Shown piece by piece: positions 37,026 to 47,871 of a stretch of DNA of 64,000 bases. The DNA is taken from assembly GCF_006228385.1 (NCBI RefSeq), contig NZ_CP039852.1, forward strand, positions 930,001 to 994,000, written 5' to 3'. This stretch comes from Salinimonas iocasae. Its GTDB lineage: Bacteria > Pseudomonadota > Gammaproteobacteria > Enterobacterales > Alteromonadaceae. Within the stretch, counting starts at the first letter, position 1. Each line of letters opens with the position of its first letter. The notes below the pieces were generated by a model. It saw only the letters and a list, made by a program, of their open reading frames with translations. It made no database searches and was not told the DNA's origin. The position numbers and the translations under genes are program-made.

Positions 37026-39491
37026 ATGAAAGTGTTAAAGTTTGGTGGTTCATCTCTGGCTGATGCCCAACGTTATCTGACTGTGACAGATATTAGTATT
37101 GATACACACCAAACCGATGGCGCTGCAGTTGTTTTATCTGCTCCTAAAGGGGTGACAAATGCGCTGGCGTTATTGTGTGAGCAAGCTGCAGCCAATGAGG
37201 ATTTTCTGCCCTTATTCGATAAGCTGACCACCTTAGTTAGTGGCATTGCTGCAGACTTGCAGGCGGAGCTTGACGGCTTTGACTACGAAAGAGTGATTAC
37301 CTTTATCAATGAGCAGCTTACTGCGCTAAAAAAGCAGCTTGATGGTATACGGCTACTGGGGTGTGCACCCGAATCAGTGGGGGCAGGCATCTTAAGTATG
37401 GGCGAGTACATCAGTGTAACCTTATTTGGTGCTATTTTGTCGGCGCGCAATATTAATAATCAGGTGCTGGATCCTGTTAACTACATCCAGGCGCAGGGTG
37501 ATTATCTGGATAGTATTGCAGATGTCGCGGTCAGTAAGGCACGTTTCAGTGATGTACCACAAGACGGTAGCGTTCTGCTGGTAATGCCCGGTTTTGTTGC
37601 AGCAAACGAAGCAGGCCAGAAAGTAACACTGGGACGCAATGGTTCTGATTATTCTGCGGCGATTCTGGCCGCCTGTATTGATGCACAGACCTGTGAAATC
37701 TGGACTGACGTTGATGGTGTTTACAATGCTGACCCCAACCAGGTGGAAGGCGCTATTTTACTGGATAAACTGACCTACCAGGAAGCGATGGAGCTGTCCT
37801 ACTTCGGTGCCAAAGTACTTCACCCTAAAACAATCGGCCCCATCGCTCAGCACCACATTCCCTGTCGAATCAGAAATACCCTCAACCCTGCGGCACCCGG
37901 TACACTGATATCCAAAGAGGCGAGCGAGACCTGGACATCTGTGAAAGGCATCAGTCAACTGGATGACATCACGATGTTCAACGTGGCAGGTCCGGGACTT
38001 AAAGGTATGGTAGGGATGGCCAGCCGGGTTTTTGAAGTTATGTCTAATGCGAATATCTCTATTAGTCTTATTACACAGTCCAGTTCTGAGTACAGCATCA
38101 GTTTCTGCATCGCTGAAAAAGACTCAGACAAAGCCCTGGCACTACTGGATGATGCGTTTGCGCTGGAGCTGCAAAATCAATTATTGGATCCAATTGAAGT
38201 ACGTCGTAACCTGGCAATAGTGACGCTGGTAGGTGATGGAATGCGCCATACTAAAGGCCTTGCAGCTCGTTTCTTTAATGCTTTAGCGCAAGCCAGAGTC
38301 AACAATGTAGCTATTGCTCAGGGGTCCTCGGAACGTTCAATCTCAACGGTTATCGAAGCACCTAAAGCCCGCAAAGCGGTTAGGGTTATTCATCAGAACT
38401 TCTTTTCCAACAGGCACAATATTGATGTTTTTCTGGTGGGCTGCGGTAATGTCGGTACCGAGCTTCTCAGCCAGATTTCCCGACAACAGCCGTCATTGCT
38501 TAAACGCAATGTTCAATTGAGAGTTTATGGTATCGCTAACAGCAGAAAGCTGCTGCTAAGCGAGCAAGGGATTGATATCGCCGGGGACTGGGCTGAGCAG
38601 CTTGTTGCTTCACAAAATGCATTCAGCATCGACACGTTGCGTGAGTTTGTTAATGCTAACAGCCTGGTCAACCCGGTAATAGTTGATTGCACCAGTCACG
38701 CAGGTATTGCTAATCAGTATGTCGAAATGATGGAGCAGGGCTTTCATGTGGTAACGCCCAACAAAAAGGCGAACACCGATACGCTTGAATATTATCGACA
38801 GCTGCGTAAAACAGCACTGAAGACTAACCGGCAATATCTTTACGAAACGACCGTAGGCGCGGGATTGCCCGTTATTGATAACCTGCAGAAGTTGTTCAGC
38901 GCAGGCGACGTACTGCATCGCTTCGAGGGAATTCTTTCGGGCAGTTTGTCTTATGTTTTCGGCAAACTGGAAGAAGGGATGACACTGTCGCAAGCGACAT
39001 CAACGGCGAAGCAGAATGGTTATACAGAACCGGATCCCCGTGATGACCTGAGCGGCATGGACGTAGCAAGAAAGTTGCTGATTATGGCCAGAGAAGCGGA
39101 TTTGGAGCTTGAGCTCTCGGATATCGAGATTGAATCTGTGCTGCCTGAAGGGTTCGGAGAATCATTAAGCGTTGATGAATTCATGAACGAACTGCCCACC
39201 CTGGATGCTGAGTTTGATAAAAAGGTTCAGCAGGCTCAGGCACAGGGTAAAGTTCTGCGCTACATTGGTACTATTGAACAGGACAAATGCAAAGTCAGCA
39301 TCCAGGCGGTCACACAGGAGCATCCACTGGCTGCGGTGAAAGACGGTGAAAATGCCCTTGCTATCAGCAGCGATTACTATCAACCTATCCCTTATGTTAT
39401 TCGTGGGTATGGTGCTGGCGGAACAGTAACGGCAGCGGGCGTGTTTGCTGACATCTTGCGAACCATGCCATGGAAGCAAATTAACGGTTGA
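37026..39491 (+). CDS. thrA: Bifunctional aspartokinase I / homoserine dehydrogenase I
   Basis: 821 residues, one more than the E. coli protein. The N-terminal aspartokinase domain starts KFGGSSLAD (about 1-290). Two ACT-like regulatory modules follow (about 315-460), which bind threonine in this family. The C-terminal homoserine dehydrogenase begins at the Rossmann motif VGCGNVGTELL near 472 and includes TPNKKAN and the GAGLPVI / GILSGSLSYVF active-site blocks. It makes homoserine, shared by threonine, methionine and isoleucine synthesis. AGGAG ribosome-binding site; first enzyme gene of thrABC. Confidence 0.98.
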   Translation: MKVLKFGGSSLADAQRYLTVTDISIDTHQTDGAAVVLSAPKGVTNALALLCEQAAANEDFLPLFDKLTTLVSGIAADLQAELDGFDYERVITFINEQLTALKKQLDGIRLLGCAPESVGAGILSMGEYISVTLFGAILSARNINNQVLDPVNYIQAQGDYLDSIADVAVSKARFSDVPQDGSVLLVMPGFVAANEAGQKVTLGRNGSDYSAAILAACIDAQTCEIWTDVDGVYNADPNQVEGAILLDKLTYQEAMELSYFGAKVLHPKTIGPIAQHHIPCRIRNTLNPAAPGTLISKEASETWTSVKGISQLDDITMFNVAGPGLKGMVGMASRVFEVMSNANISISLITQSSSEYSISFCIAEKDSDKALALLDDAFALELQNQLLDPIEVRRNLAIVTLVGDGMRHTKGLAARFFNALAQARVNNVAIAQGSSERSISTVIEAPKARKAVRVIHQNFFSNRHNIDVFLVGCGNVGTELLSQISRQQPSLLKRNVQLRVYGIANSRKLLLSEQGIDIAGDWAEQLVASQNAFSIDTLREFVNANSLVNPVIVDCTSHAGIANQYVEMMEQGFHVVTPNKKANTDTLEYYRQLRKTALKTNRQYLYETTVGAGLPVIDNLQKLFSAGDVLHRFEGILSGSLSYVFGKLEEGMTLSQATSTAKQNGYTEPDPRDDLSGMDVARKLLIMAREADLELELSDIEIESVLPEGFGESLSVDEFMNELPTLDAEFDKKVQQAQAQGKVLRYIGTIEQDKCKVSIQAVTQEHPLAAVKDGENALAISSDYYQPIPYVIRGYGAGGTVTAAGVFADILRTMPWKQING

Positions 39492-39501
39492 GGATGATTG
39501 C

Positions 39502-40464
39502 ATGAGTGATTCAGGTAACCGAAGCAGCGCATTTGCGCCGGCATCAATTGGAAATGTAAGTCTGGGGTATGATGTCTTAGGCGCAGCCATAGAGCCAATT
39601 GACGGTGCGCGACTGGGCGATGAAGTGGTGGTTGAAGCAGCCGAACAGTTCAGTCTTACTGTCACCGGGCCGTTCGGTCATAAGCTGCCGGGCCATGTGA
39701 ATCAAAACATCGTAACCCACTGCTATGAGCACTTCATTGAAGCGTGCGTAAAATACGGTCATACCACGCATCCGGTAGCCATGACACTACACAAAAACTT
39801 GCCCGTCGGCAGCGGTTTGGGGTCAAGCGCCAGTTCCATAGTGGCAGCGCTAAGCGCGCTGAACAACCATTTCGGTCATCCGTTTGATAAAGATGCGATG
39901 TTACTGATGATGGGAGAAATGGAAGGGCAGATCAGTGGCAGTATTCATTATGACAATGTCGCCCCCTGCTATCTGGGCGGAATGACACTGATGACGGGCA
40001 AACACAAACCCATTGCGCTTTCATTGCCCGTTTTTAATAACTGGTACTGGGCTGTCTGTTATTCGGGGATCAGTGTTTCTACCTCCGCGGCACGAGAGAT
40101 CCTGCCGACCAGTGTAACTGTGCCTACAGCGCTGATGTTCGGTCAGCAGCTTGGGGTATTTATTCACGCTCTGCATACCAATGACGAACAACTTGCCGCC
40201 AGTGTGATGCAGGATGTTATCGCTGAGCCATTTCGAAAACAGCTATTACCGGGGTTTGATGATGCCCGGGACTATTGTCTTGCCAACGGCGCATTAGCGT
40301 TTGGCATTTCAGGATCAGGCCCCACTGTTTTTGCAGTTTGCCAGGATAAATCGACAGCAGAAGCGTTGACACAATGGCTTGATCAGAATTACAGGCAAAA
40401 CGAAGACGGCTTTAGCCACGTATGTTGTATTCCCGATGTGGGTGCACAGGAACAGCAAAGGTAA
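39502..40464 (+). CDS. thrB: Homoserine kinase
   Basis: 320 residues from the ATG at 39502, behind TGAGGA, 10 bp after thrA; a longer frame inside thrA is rejected. GHMP kinase: N-terminal FAPASIGNVSLGYDVLGAA, the ATP loop LPVGSGLGSSASSIVAAL, and the C-terminal AFGISGSGPTVFA motif. It phosphorylates homoserine for ThrC. Identification is firm. Confidence 0.97.
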   Translation: MSDSGNRSSAFAPASIGNVSLGYDVLGAAIEPIDGARLGDEVVVEAAEQFSLTVTGPFGHKLPGHVNQNIVTHCYEHFIEACVKYGHTTHPVAMTLHKNLPVGSGLGSSASSIVAALSALNNHFGHPFDKDAMLLMMGEMEGQISGSIHYDNVAPCYLGGMTLMTGKHKPIALSLPVFNNWYWAVCYSGISVSTSAAREILPTSVTVPTALMFGQQLGVFIHALHTNDEQLAASVMQDVIAEPFRKQLLPGFDDARDYCLANGALAFGISGSGPTVFAVCQDKSTAEALTQWLDQNYRQNEDGFSHVCCIPDVGAQEQQR

Positions 40465-40471
40465 TTGATAA

Positions 40472-41764
40472 GTGGAATTAGTAAATTTAAAAGACGCCAG
40501 TGACACCGCGTCATTTTCTCAGGCGATTGTAAGAGGACTGGGTAAGAATCAGGGCCTTTATTTTCCCACCGCTATTCCGAAGCTGGCGAATATGGACCAG
40601 TTACTTGAAAAGCCATTTGTCGAACGCAGTATTGAAATACTGCATGCGCTGATTGGCGACGAACTTGGCGATGGCGTTTTGCAGGAAGTGGTGGAGCAGG
40701 CCTTCACGTTTCCGGCACCGGTAGAAAAAGTCTCTGATGACATTTATACACTGGAGCTTTTTCACGGTCCGACACTGGCATTTAAAGATTTTGGCGGGCG
40801 GTTCATGGCCCAGTGCTTGTCGCGTATTCTGGAGGGCAAACCGGTAACTATCTTGACGGCAACGTCTGGCGATACCGGTGCTGCAGTAGCCCATGCATTT
40901 CATGGCATTGAAAATATCAATGTAGTGATCTTGTTTCCAGACGGAAAAATCAGTCCGTTACAGGAAAAGCTGTTCTCTACACTAGGTGACAACATTCATA
41001 CAGTGGCCATTGATGGTGATTTTGACGACTGTCAGGCGATGGTAAAGCGTGCATTCGATGACAAACAGGCCCGCGATGAGCTTCACCTTAATTCTGCCAA
41101 TTCTATTAATATCAGCAGGTTGTTAGCACAGGTTTGCTATTACTTTGAGGCGGTCAGTCAGGTCCCTGAGAATGAGAGAGAGCATCTGGTTATCTCAGTC
41201 CCCAGCGGTAATTTCGGTAATCTGACCGCGGGGCTTATCGCACAGGCTATGGGTATGCCGGTGAAGCGGTTTATTGCCGCCACAAACCTTAATGATACCG
41301 TTCCGCGCTATCTGAAAACCGGAGAATGGGACCCGAAGAAAACGGTGGCCACCACGTCTAATGCCATGGATGTCAGCCAGCCTAATAACTGGCCCCGTAT
41401 TGAGGGCTTAATAGAGCGCGGCTTTGTTGATAAAGATGTGCTTAAGGGCGAGTCCATTGATGAACAATACACGCAAATGGCTCTTCGTCAGCTGGCGCAG
41501 GCTGGTTATACCAGCGAGCCCCACGCAGCAATTGCATACCGCTCTGTTAGTCATGATCTTGCTCCGGGTGAGAAGGGCATGTTCCTGGGTACCGCCCATC
41601 CGGCCAAATTCCGCGAAACAGTAGAAAATGTTCTGGGCCAACCTATTAGTTTGCCTAAAATTCTGGCAGACGTAGCGGGTGAAGATAGTCTGGCTAAGAA
41701 ACTTCCTGCAGATTATGAAGCACTGAAAAAGCACATGTTCGATACACTAAAGGGAAATGCGTGA
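40472..41764 (+). CDS. thrC: Threonine synthase
   Basis: 430 residues from a GTG start (MELVNLKD aligns with the E. coli MKLYNLKD start). PLP lysine K105 in [23 protein letters not shown] and [14 protein letters not shown] are the cofactor loops. It converts phosphohomoserine to threonine. The stop overlaps the ung start by 4 bp (GTGA). Confidence 0.97.
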   Translation: MELVNLKDASDTASFSQAIVRGLGKNQGLYFPTAIPKLANMDQLLEKPFVERSIEILHALIGDELGDGVLQEVVEQAFTFPAPVEKVSDDIYTLELFHGPTLAFKDFGGRFMAQCLSRILEGKPVTILTATSGDTGAAVAHAFHGIENINVVILFPDGKISPLQEKLFSTLGDNIHTVAIDGDFDDCQAMVKRAFDDKQARDELHLNSANSINISRLLAQVCYYFEAVSQVPENEREHLVISVPSGNFGNLTAGLIAQAMGMPVKRFIAATNLNDTVPRYLKTGEWDPKKTVATTSNAMDVSQPNNWPRIEGLIERGFVDKDVLKGESIDEQYTQMALRQLAQAGYTSEPHAAIAYRSVSHDLAPGEKGMFLGTAHPAKFRETVENVLGQPISLPKILADVAGEDSLAKKLPADYEALKKHMFDTLKGNA

Positions 41765-42417
41765 TTTGGGAAGATGTTATAGGCGCAGAAAAACAAAAGC
41801 CCTATTTTCAGACGCTGATGCAGCGTGTTGAAGAAGCGCGTCAGAGTGGAAAAACAGTATACCCGCCAAGGGAGGATGTGTTTAACGCGTTGAAACTCAC
41901 TCCTTTTGAAAATGTAAAAGTGGTCATACTTGGTCAGGACCCTTACCACGGTCCTGACCAGGCACATGGCTTATGCTTTTCAGTGCAGCATGGAGTGGCG
42001 ACACCGCCTTCACTAAAAAATATCTACAAGGAGCTGGCCCGGGATATCGACGGTTTCAGTATTCCCGGGCATGGTGATTTAACAAGTTGGGCGCAACAGG
42101 GCGTTTTGCTGCTAAATACTGTGCTGACGGTAGAGCAAGGCAATGCGCACAGCCATGCAAAATGGGGGTGGGAAACGCTGACTGATCAGATTATTCAGGC
42201 AGTCAGTGACCATAAGCAGAGTGTCGTTTTTTTATTGTGGGGCAGTCATGCCCAGAAAAAGGGTAAGAATATCGATAAATCAAAGCATTATGTACTTAAT
42301 GCGCCGCACCCATCACCACTTTCTGCCCACCGTGGCTTCTTAGGCTGCGGGCATTTTTCAAAGACCAATACATTGTTACGCGAACAGAGTGAATCCGACA
42401 TTATTTGGCAGGTGTGA
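41761..42417 (+). CDS. ung: Uracil-DNA glycosylase
   Basis: 218 residues from a GTG start overlapping the thrC stop. The family-1 active site [16 protein letters not shown] is present with catalytic D60, and [11 protein letters not shown] is the DNA-intercalating loop. It removes uracil from DNA. The N-terminus [15 protein letters not shown] aligns with E. coli Ung after its first few residues, supporting the GTG start. Its position as the last gene of the threonine operon is unusual compared with E. coli. Confidence 0.97.
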   Translation: MIWEDVIGAEKQKPYFQTLMQRVEEARQSGKTVYPPREDVFNALKLTPFENVKVVILGQDPYHGPDQAHGLCFSVQHGVATPPSLKNIYKELARDIDGFSIPGHGDLTSWAQQGVLLLNTVLTVEQGNAHSHAKWGWETLTDQIIQAVSDHKQSVVFLLWGSHAQKKGKNIDKSKHYVLNAPHPSPLSAHRGFLGCGHFSKTNTLLREQSESDIIWQV

Positions 42418-42670
42418 AAACATCAACAAAGTGTCGAGCTGGTTGAAGTTTGAACTGTAAAGCGAGTACTCGCGTAACTATTTTAGTCGCAATTTTTAAA
42501 TTGAAGTAGGCTGAAATTCGTCCTATAGTCAGATAAGTACAGAGCAAATATAAAGTAAGTAGAGAGATATGTTCAGGGGTAGGGTCTTAACATGTTATCG
42601 CACAAGGACTTGCAGTAAGCCCGAAAGAACGACTTCATTTTATCAGCAAGTAAGGGAAAGGAAGACAATC

Positions 42671-43108
42671 ATGAAAAAAGTATTAGCTGTAACAGTACTA
42701 CTTTGCACGTCACCATTTGCAATGGCGAGCACTAACTCAGCAACCTGTAGCGAATCACTTGAATGGCAGGACAGCGGCTTTGAAATGGGCAGCAAGGGCA
42801 AGGCCGCTACAGAATTTTACGCATTGGCAAAACAGTGCAACGGTAATGTCTCACAAACTGAAGAGGCCGCCTTTGTTAAAGGTTACATGGCAGGAATTCA
42901 AACGTTTTGCAATTACGAAAACGGCTTTGAGTTAGGTAAAGAAAATGCGTCAGTTCCTAATGTATGTCCGAAAAGTATGTTAGATGAAATCGCGCAAGGT
43001 TATAAGGACGGTAAGGCCCACCAAAATAGGCGCTTAAACGATATTCTTAGCACAGATACTGTTGGTATAGTGCCTCGCTACAACGTGCCATTCAGCAGTG
43101 GTCGATAG
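42671..43108 (+). CDS. DUF2799-type secreted protein
   Basis: 145 residues from the ATG at 42671, behind GGAAAGGAAG; an upstream frame extension is rejected because the inner start has both the ribosome-binding site and a clean signal peptide (1 to about 19, ending Ala-Met-Ala-Ser). The mature part has three short Gly-rich repeats, GFEMGSKGKA, GYMAGIQ and GFELGKENA, then GYKDGKAH, as in DUF2799 proteins. Four cysteines near 27, 54, 76 and 91 may pair in the periplasm. Function unknown. The 253 bp upstream of it hold only its promoter. Confidence 0.8.
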   Translation: MKKVLAVTVLLCTSPFAMASTNSATCSESLEWQDSGFEMGSKGKAATEFYALAKQCNGNVSQTEEAAFVKGYMAGIQTFCNYENGFELGKENASVPNVCPKSMLDEIAQGYKDGKAHQNRRLNDILSTDTVGIVPRYNVPFSSGR

Positions 43109-43134
43109 TCTATGCTTTGACTATGACTAGTCCT

Positions 43135-43164
43135 AAAAAAAAGCGCCTCTAAGGCGCTTTTTTT
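43135..43164 (+). terminator. Intrinsic terminator of the DUF2799 gene
   Basis: AGCGCCT / AGGCGCT 7-bp stem with a 3-nt loop, extended by A/T pairs, followed by seven T. Confidence 0.88.
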
Positions 43165-43412
43165 ATATGGTTTAAATTGGCTATTGCTCACCCTGACACA
43201 GTTACTCAAGCGCATTTAACCAACCGTGTATCCGCCGTACTGTTTGCTCATCGGCTTTCAACTAAACTATCTTACTTTTTCAAAGCCGGGCGCTTAGCGT
43301 CCCCCGCAGATAAAAACGGAAGAGCAAAAACACTGAAGAATATCATCTTAAAACCAACCATTAAGGCTGTGTCTGCGACTAACCGAAAAATAGCGTAATT
43401 AGCGGAATTATC

Positions 43413-44591
43413 ATGAGAATACTATTGCTTGCCGTGGTGTGGTTATATGCGGTGAATATTGCAATTGCTCAAGAAATTGAGGCATTGGATCAAAGCAAAC
43501 TGAACTTCAGACAACTTGAAAAAATTATCAATCAGGAAGTCGACCGACCTGCAGTGCCATCATTATCGTTCGCATTAATACACCGGAATGAGGTGGTATT
43601 CAGTCACCAGACCGGCGTATTAAAGGCTGGTGACGAAGCTCAGGTGACAAACCAAACAGTTTATGAAGTAGCGTCACTGAGCAAACCGGTCTTTGCGGTA
43701 GGTGTGCTCAGGCTGGCAGAGCAGGGACTCATTGATCTGGATAAACCGCTTTATAAATACCTGCCTTTCGATGAACTGGAAAAAACAGATAAATCGTATC
43801 GGACGGTGACCGCCCGCATGGTGTTAGCGCACACTTCCGGATTCCCCAACTGGCGATGGTTTGACAAGCCCCCTGCATCGGTCGGTATCACTCGTGGTGA
43901 CATGTTCATGAAAGCTGCGCCCGGAGAGTTTTCTTACTCCGGTGAGGCTTATCATTATCTGGCCCGCGTTGTCATGAAGCTAACTGACGCGGACGAAAAA
44001 TCGTTGGATAAGGTTCTGACTGAACTGGTACCGGTTAAAGATAATAGTGACATTTTCTGGACGTGGGATCCTTCGCTATCACAACGTAAAGCATTTGGGC
44101 ATAAGCAGGGGGAGCCGACAGATCGCGATTGGCCGATGTCATTTCCGGATGATACATCCGATAAAATAGGTGTAGCGGGAAGGCTTCATACAAACGCTGA
44201 AACATACGCACATTTTCTTACTGCGCTGTACAATGAACAATACATCAATCGCCGTTCGCTAATGAAGATGTTTACTGTGCAGTCAGCTATTCCACCGGAC
44301 ACTTTTGACTATAAAAGTAACTGTCTGGTTGGCTGGGGCCTGGGAGTCGCGCTGGGTGCCTCTGAGTTTGGCAGCAGACATTATCACGGCGGCAATAATG
44401 GTGACTTCCAGTCAGGCTTCACAATATACCGTTCGGGCGAAATCGGTTTTGTGTTCGTCACTAATGGTGACGACGGTGAACGACTTCATCGTCTCTTTGA
44501 GTCGATAATCGAAAATGGCACGCCATTGCCGACCAATGGTAAGCCTGCCCCGAAAGCACGTCACATTTCGTTTCTCGCCCAGCATTTTTAG
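43413..44591 (+). CDS. Secreted serine hydrolase, class C beta-lactamase-like
   Basis: 392 residues with a signal peptide (1 to about 19, ending Ile-Ala-Gln). Beta-lactamase/transpeptidase-like fold: active-site SxxK as SLSK near residue 91, the YxG/N element as YSG near 175, and a late HGG (RHYHGGNNGDF) in place of the KTG triad. This motif set suits class C-like esterases and D-aminopeptidases as well as beta-lactamases, so antibiotic hydrolysis cannot be assumed. Stand-alone gene. Confidence 0.85.
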   Translation: MRILLLAVVWLYAVNIAIAQEIEALDQSKLNFRQLEKIINQEVDRPAVPSLSFALIHRNEVVFSHQTGVLKAGDEAQVTNQTVYEVASLSKPVFAVGVLRLAEQGLIDLDKPLYKYLPFDELEKTDKSYRTVTARMVLAHTSGFPNWRWFDKPPASVGITRGDMFMKAAPGEFSYSGEAYHYLARVVMKLTDADEKSLDKVLTELVPVKDNSDIFWTWDPSLSQRKAFGHKQGEPTDRDWPMSFPDDTSDKIGVAGRLHTNAETYAHFLTALYNEQYINRRSLMKMFTVQSAIPPDTFDYKSNCLVGWGLGVALGASEFGSRHYHGGNNGDFQSGFTIYRSGEIGFVFVTNGDDGERLHRLFESIIENGTPLPTNGKPAPKARHISFLAQHF

Positions 44592-44743
44592 TATATGGCT
44601 CAAGGCAATTACGTGCCATGCAATAGCCGAACACGCTATAAACCTGGCAATGTCAGAGCTGCGTCGTTCCCCCGTTTATACAGGCCATATTGCCTGTTAC
44701 AGACGTAAGGTACGTATGCAGTTAATCTGGTTTATAAAACAAA

Positions 44744-44773
44744 AAACGGCCATTTGATATCAAATGGCCGTTT
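44744..44773. terminator. Perfect 30-bp palindromic terminator
   Basis: AAACGGCCATTTGAT mirrored exactly by ATCAAATGGCCGTTT with no spacer, between the convergent hydrolase and DUF3545 genes. A T-run of six follows on the minus strand, making it a strong terminator for DUF3545. Confidence 0.88.
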
Positions 44774-44779
44774 CATATT

Positions 44780-44956
44780 TTATCTCTGCATGGTCTCAAG
44801 CTCGTATTCAAAACCGGCGTCGATTTCAGCGAGCTCTTTTTCTAGTCTGTATCTATCCTGTAAAGCTTCAATTTCTCTCCACTTACGCTTTTTGCTTTTA
44901 GTTTTTGCTGGCGTTGCTTCGATGTCTAGCATGGAAAATAGATCTGACTTATCCAC
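44780..44956 (-). CDS. DUF3545 small protein
   Basis: 58 residues from a GTG start with an excellent AAGGAG ribosome-binding site 7 nt upstream. The central KSKKRKWREIEALQDRYRL block is the signature of DUF3545, a short gammaproteobacterial family. It is strongly charged: a basic Lys/Arg cluster, then an acidic helix (KELAEIDAGFEYELE). Probably one long helix with an unstructured N-terminus. A perfect palindromic terminator lies 6 bp after the stop. Function unknown. The length and GTG start make it easy to miss. Confidence 0.85.
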   Translation of the reverse strand: MDKSDLFSMLDIEATPAKTKSKKRKWREIEALQDRYRLEKELAEIDAGFEYELETMQR

Positions 44957-45167
44957 GAGGATCTCCTTTTATTTACCACTTACAACAGTGACAGAGCGAA
45001 TCTATCTCTTCCTCTGTTCAATTTTGTATCACAGCTTCATTAAAAATAAAATAAAAAAGTTTACTTTTTATTAACAAAAGGTGACGTTTACATGACAGGG
45101 ATCAATAAAGGGAGTTGCCGGGTAGTGCAGAAGCGACTACCCGATGGTGAGAGTAAGGCGTGATGAC

Positions 45168-46817
45168 CTATTTTTGTGCATTCGCGCGCTGAAACTGAGC
45201 AATCAATTGTTGGGTTGATGCATCGAAGTTATCACTGCTTGCGTCGCCATTAATGCCATCAAGAACTTGATTACCAAGAACTTTTCCTAACTCTACACCC
45301 CACTGATCAAACGAGTTGACCTGCCAGATGGCACCCTGAACGAACACCTTGTGTTCATACAGAGCAACCAGCGAGCCAAGAACTTCGGGTGTCAGAGAAT
45401 TAAACAACAATGTGTTGCTGGGTTTATTGCCTGGCATGGTTTTGTGCTGGGCGATGGCCTTGCGTGTGGCGTCATCCATATCGGTATCAGACAAATCCGC
45501 ATAACATTCATCAAATGTTTTACCTTGCATGAGTGCCTGAGTTTGTCCAAAGCAATTGGAAGCAAGCATAGCGTGGTGCGTATCATCCTGATTAGGCACA
45601 TTTAGCGGTAACATAAAGTCAGCCGGAATCAGCGATGTACCCTGGTGAATCAGCTGATGAAAGCTATGTTGGCCGTTTGTCCCTTCGCTACCCCAGATAA
45701 CAGGGCCGGTCTCGTAGTCTACAACATCGCCTTGCTGAGTAACCTGCTTACCATTACTTTCCATATCCAGTTGCTGCACATAAGCAGGTAAACCGCGCAG
45801 GTAATGGTAATAGGGGAGTAAAACGTGCGACTGCGCGCCAAAAAAGTTTCTGTACCAGACGCCAAGCATCGCCATAATAACCGGCATGTTGGATTCAAGC
45901 GGCGCCTCACAGAAATGCTTATCCATGGCGTGAGCGCCTTTGAGCAGGCTATGAAAATGGTCAAATCCCAGCGACAGACAGATTGGCAAACCGATGGCAG
46001 ACCACAGCGAATAGCGACCGCCGACCCAGTCCCACATCGGGAAAATGTTTTCTTCAGCGATACCAAATTCTGTAGCAGCTTTAACATTGGATGATACTGC
46101 GACAAAATGTTTGGCGATATCTTCCTGAGCTGCGCCACTGGCTAAAAACCAGTTTTTAGCAGTTTGCGTGTTTTGCAGGGTCTCCTGAGTAGAAAACGAT
46201 TTAGAAGACATCACAACCAGTGTTTCTTCAGGGTCTACCGAGGCCAGAACGTCAGTGATGTGGCAACCGTCTACATTTGCCACAAAATGAACCTTAACGC
46301 CTTTTTGCTGATAAGGCTTTAGCGCCTCAGTCATAATTTTAGGGCCCAGGAAAGAGCCGCCGATACCGATGGCGACAATATCTTTAACTGCCTTGCCGGT
46401 ATAGCCCTTGTGCTCGCCACTGTGGACCGATTCAGTGAAGGTGCGCATTTTGTCCAGCGTCGCCTTTACCTCTGGCATAACATCTTCACCGTCTACATAG
46501 ACAGGCTTGTCAGTAAGATTACGCAAAGCAGTATGCAATACGGCACGGCCTTCTGTTTGATTGATGGCCTGCCCACCAAACATCGCATCACGCTGCTTTT
46601 CCACATTGCGCGCCCGCGCCAACGACATCAACCCGGACATAACATCATCGGTTACTCTGTTTTTAGAATAATCAAGAAACAGTCCACAAGTTTCAGCTTG
46701 CATTTTATCAGCCCGCTGCGGGTCGGTATTAAACCAGTCGCGCATGTGGTTGTCTTTTACTGATTCAGCGAGGGTTTTCAGATGTTGCCATTCAGGCTGG
46801 GTGGTAAGAGAGCTCAT
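45168..46817 (-). CDS. pgi: Glucose-6-phosphate isomerase
   Basis: 549 residues from the ATG at 46817, the same length as the E. coli enzyme; an upstream TTG two codons earlier is less likely. It contains [14 protein letters not shown] (sugar-phosphate binding), the family signature [13 protein letters not shown], and [18 protein letters not shown] with active-site residues. It interconverts glucose-6-P and fructose-6-P. Downstream of talB on the same strand but separated by a terminator. Confidence 0.98.
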   Translation of the reverse strand: MSSLTTQPEWQHLKTLAESVKDNHMRDWFNTDPQRADKMQAETCGLFLDYSKNRVTDDVMSGLMSLARARNVEKQRDAMFGGQAINQTEGRAVLHTALRNLTDKPVYVDGEDVMPEVKATLDKMRTFTESVHSGEHKGYTGKAVKDIVAIGIGGSFLGPKIMTEALKPYQQKGVKVHFVANVDGCHITDVLASVDPEETLVVMSSKSFSTQETLQNTQTAKNWFLASGAAQEDIAKHFVAVSSNVKAATEFGIAEENIFPMWDWVGGRYSLWSAIGLPICLSLGFDHFHSLLKGAHAMDKHFCEAPLESNMPVIMAMLGVWYRNFFGAQSHVLLPYYHYLRGLPAYVQQLDMESNGKQVTQQGDVVDYETGPVIWGSEGTNGQHSFHQLIHQGTSLIPADFMLPLNVPNQDDTHHAMLASNCFGQTQALMQGKTFDECYADLSDTDMDDATRKAIAQHKTMPGNKPSNTLLFNSLTPEVLGSLVALYEHKVFVQGAIWQVNSFDQWGVELGKVLGNQVLDGINGDASSDNFDASTQQLIAQFQRANAQK

Positions 46818-46846
46818 TAGCAAATCCTGCTTTATAACAATTAAAC

Positions 46847-46883
46847 AAAAAAGGTTACACCAATATACAGCGTAACCTTTTTA
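46847..46883 (-). terminator. Terminator between talB and pgi
   Basis: Arms AAAAAGGTTAC and GTAACCTTTTT around a 14-nt loop. On the minus strand the stem is followed by a six-T tract, so talB can end here and pgi needs its own promoter. Confidence 0.85.
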
Positions 46884-46911
46884 TCAATTCAAATGTAGTA
46901 TTATATTAAGA

Positions 46912-47871
46912 TTAGACATCCAGCTTCTGTTTCAGTACGTCTTCCAGTTTCACCTGGTCAGCGGCGAAATTTCTGATTCCTTCTGCCAGTTTCTGCGTGG
47001 CCATCGCATCTTCGTTCATCATCCAGCGGAATTCGATTTCTTCGATCTTATCGCCAGGTATTTTACTACTCCCTTCGTCGTTCAACTGACGCGGTAACTC
47101 AGATGTTTCATTCGCCAGTTCCTCCAGCAACGCTGGACTGATCGTCAATCTGTCACAACCTGCCAGTGCCTGAATCTCGCCGATATTTCTGAAACTTGCA
47201 CCCATTACTACCGTGCTATAGCCATACTCTTTGTAATAGTTGTAAATTTCAGTCACCGATTGCACGCCCGGATCTTCCTGAGAGGTATAGTCTTTTTTGT
47301 CCGTATTGGCCTTATACCAGTCCAAAATGCGGCCTACGAAAGGAGAAATCAGAAACACGCCTGCTTCGGCACATGCTCTGGCTTGTGCAAAGTTGAACAG
47401 TAGCGTCAGGTTACAATGAATACCCTTCTTCTCAAGTTCCTCGGCGGCACGAATACCTTCCCAGGTCGATGCAATTTTGATCAGAATACGTGATTTATCG
47501 ATACCTTCATCACTATAAAGCTCAATCAGGCGCTCAGCTTTCTTTATCGTCGCCTCAGTATCGAATGATAAGCGAGCATCTACCTCTGTAGAAATTCGAC
47601 CAGGTACAGACGAGGAGATTTCTTTTCCGATCAGTACAGAAAGTTTATCGGCAGCATCAACCAGTTGCTGATCAGCATCTTTTGACTGAAGTTTTGCCCA
47701 CGCCACTGCGTCGCCGATGATATCTTTATAGTGTGGCAGGCTGGCTGCCTTCAAAAGCAAAGACGGGTTGGTTGTAGCATCGACCGGTTGGTATTTCTTG
47801 ATAGCTTCGATATCGCCGGTGTCGGCAACCACGGTTGTCATTTCACGAAGTGCTTCTAACTGATTACTCAT
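46912..47871 (-). CDS. talB: Transaldolase
   Basis: 319 residues from the ATG at 47871 behind GAGAGA; the longer frame to 47892 is not used. The Schiff-base K132 lies in [11 protein letters not shown], exactly as in E. coli TalB, and [10 protein letters not shown] marks the N-terminal signature. Pentose-phosphate pathway enzyme exchanging a dihydroxyacetone unit between sugar phosphates. Class I, 'long' subfamily. Confidence 0.98.
   Translation of the reverse strand: MSNQLEALREMTTVVADTGDIEAIKKYQPVDATTNPSLLLKAASLPHYKDIIGDAVAWAKLQSKDADQQLVDAADKLSVLIGKEISSSVPGRISTEVDARLSFDTEATIKKAERLIELYSDEGIDKSRILIKIASTWEGIRAAEELEKKGIHCNLTLLFNFAQARACAEAGVFLISPFVGRILDWYKANTDKKDYTSQEDPGVQSVTEIYNYYKEYGYSTVVMGASFRNIGEIQALAGCDRLTISPALLEELANETSELPRQLNDEGSSKIPGDKIEEIEFRWMMNEDAMATQKLAEGIRNFAADQVKLEDVLKQKLDV

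Noticed and set aside
43177..43398. 73-codon frame with TTG start before the serine hydrolase
   Set aside because: No ribosome-binding site; it begins just after a terminator and has no recognisable features.
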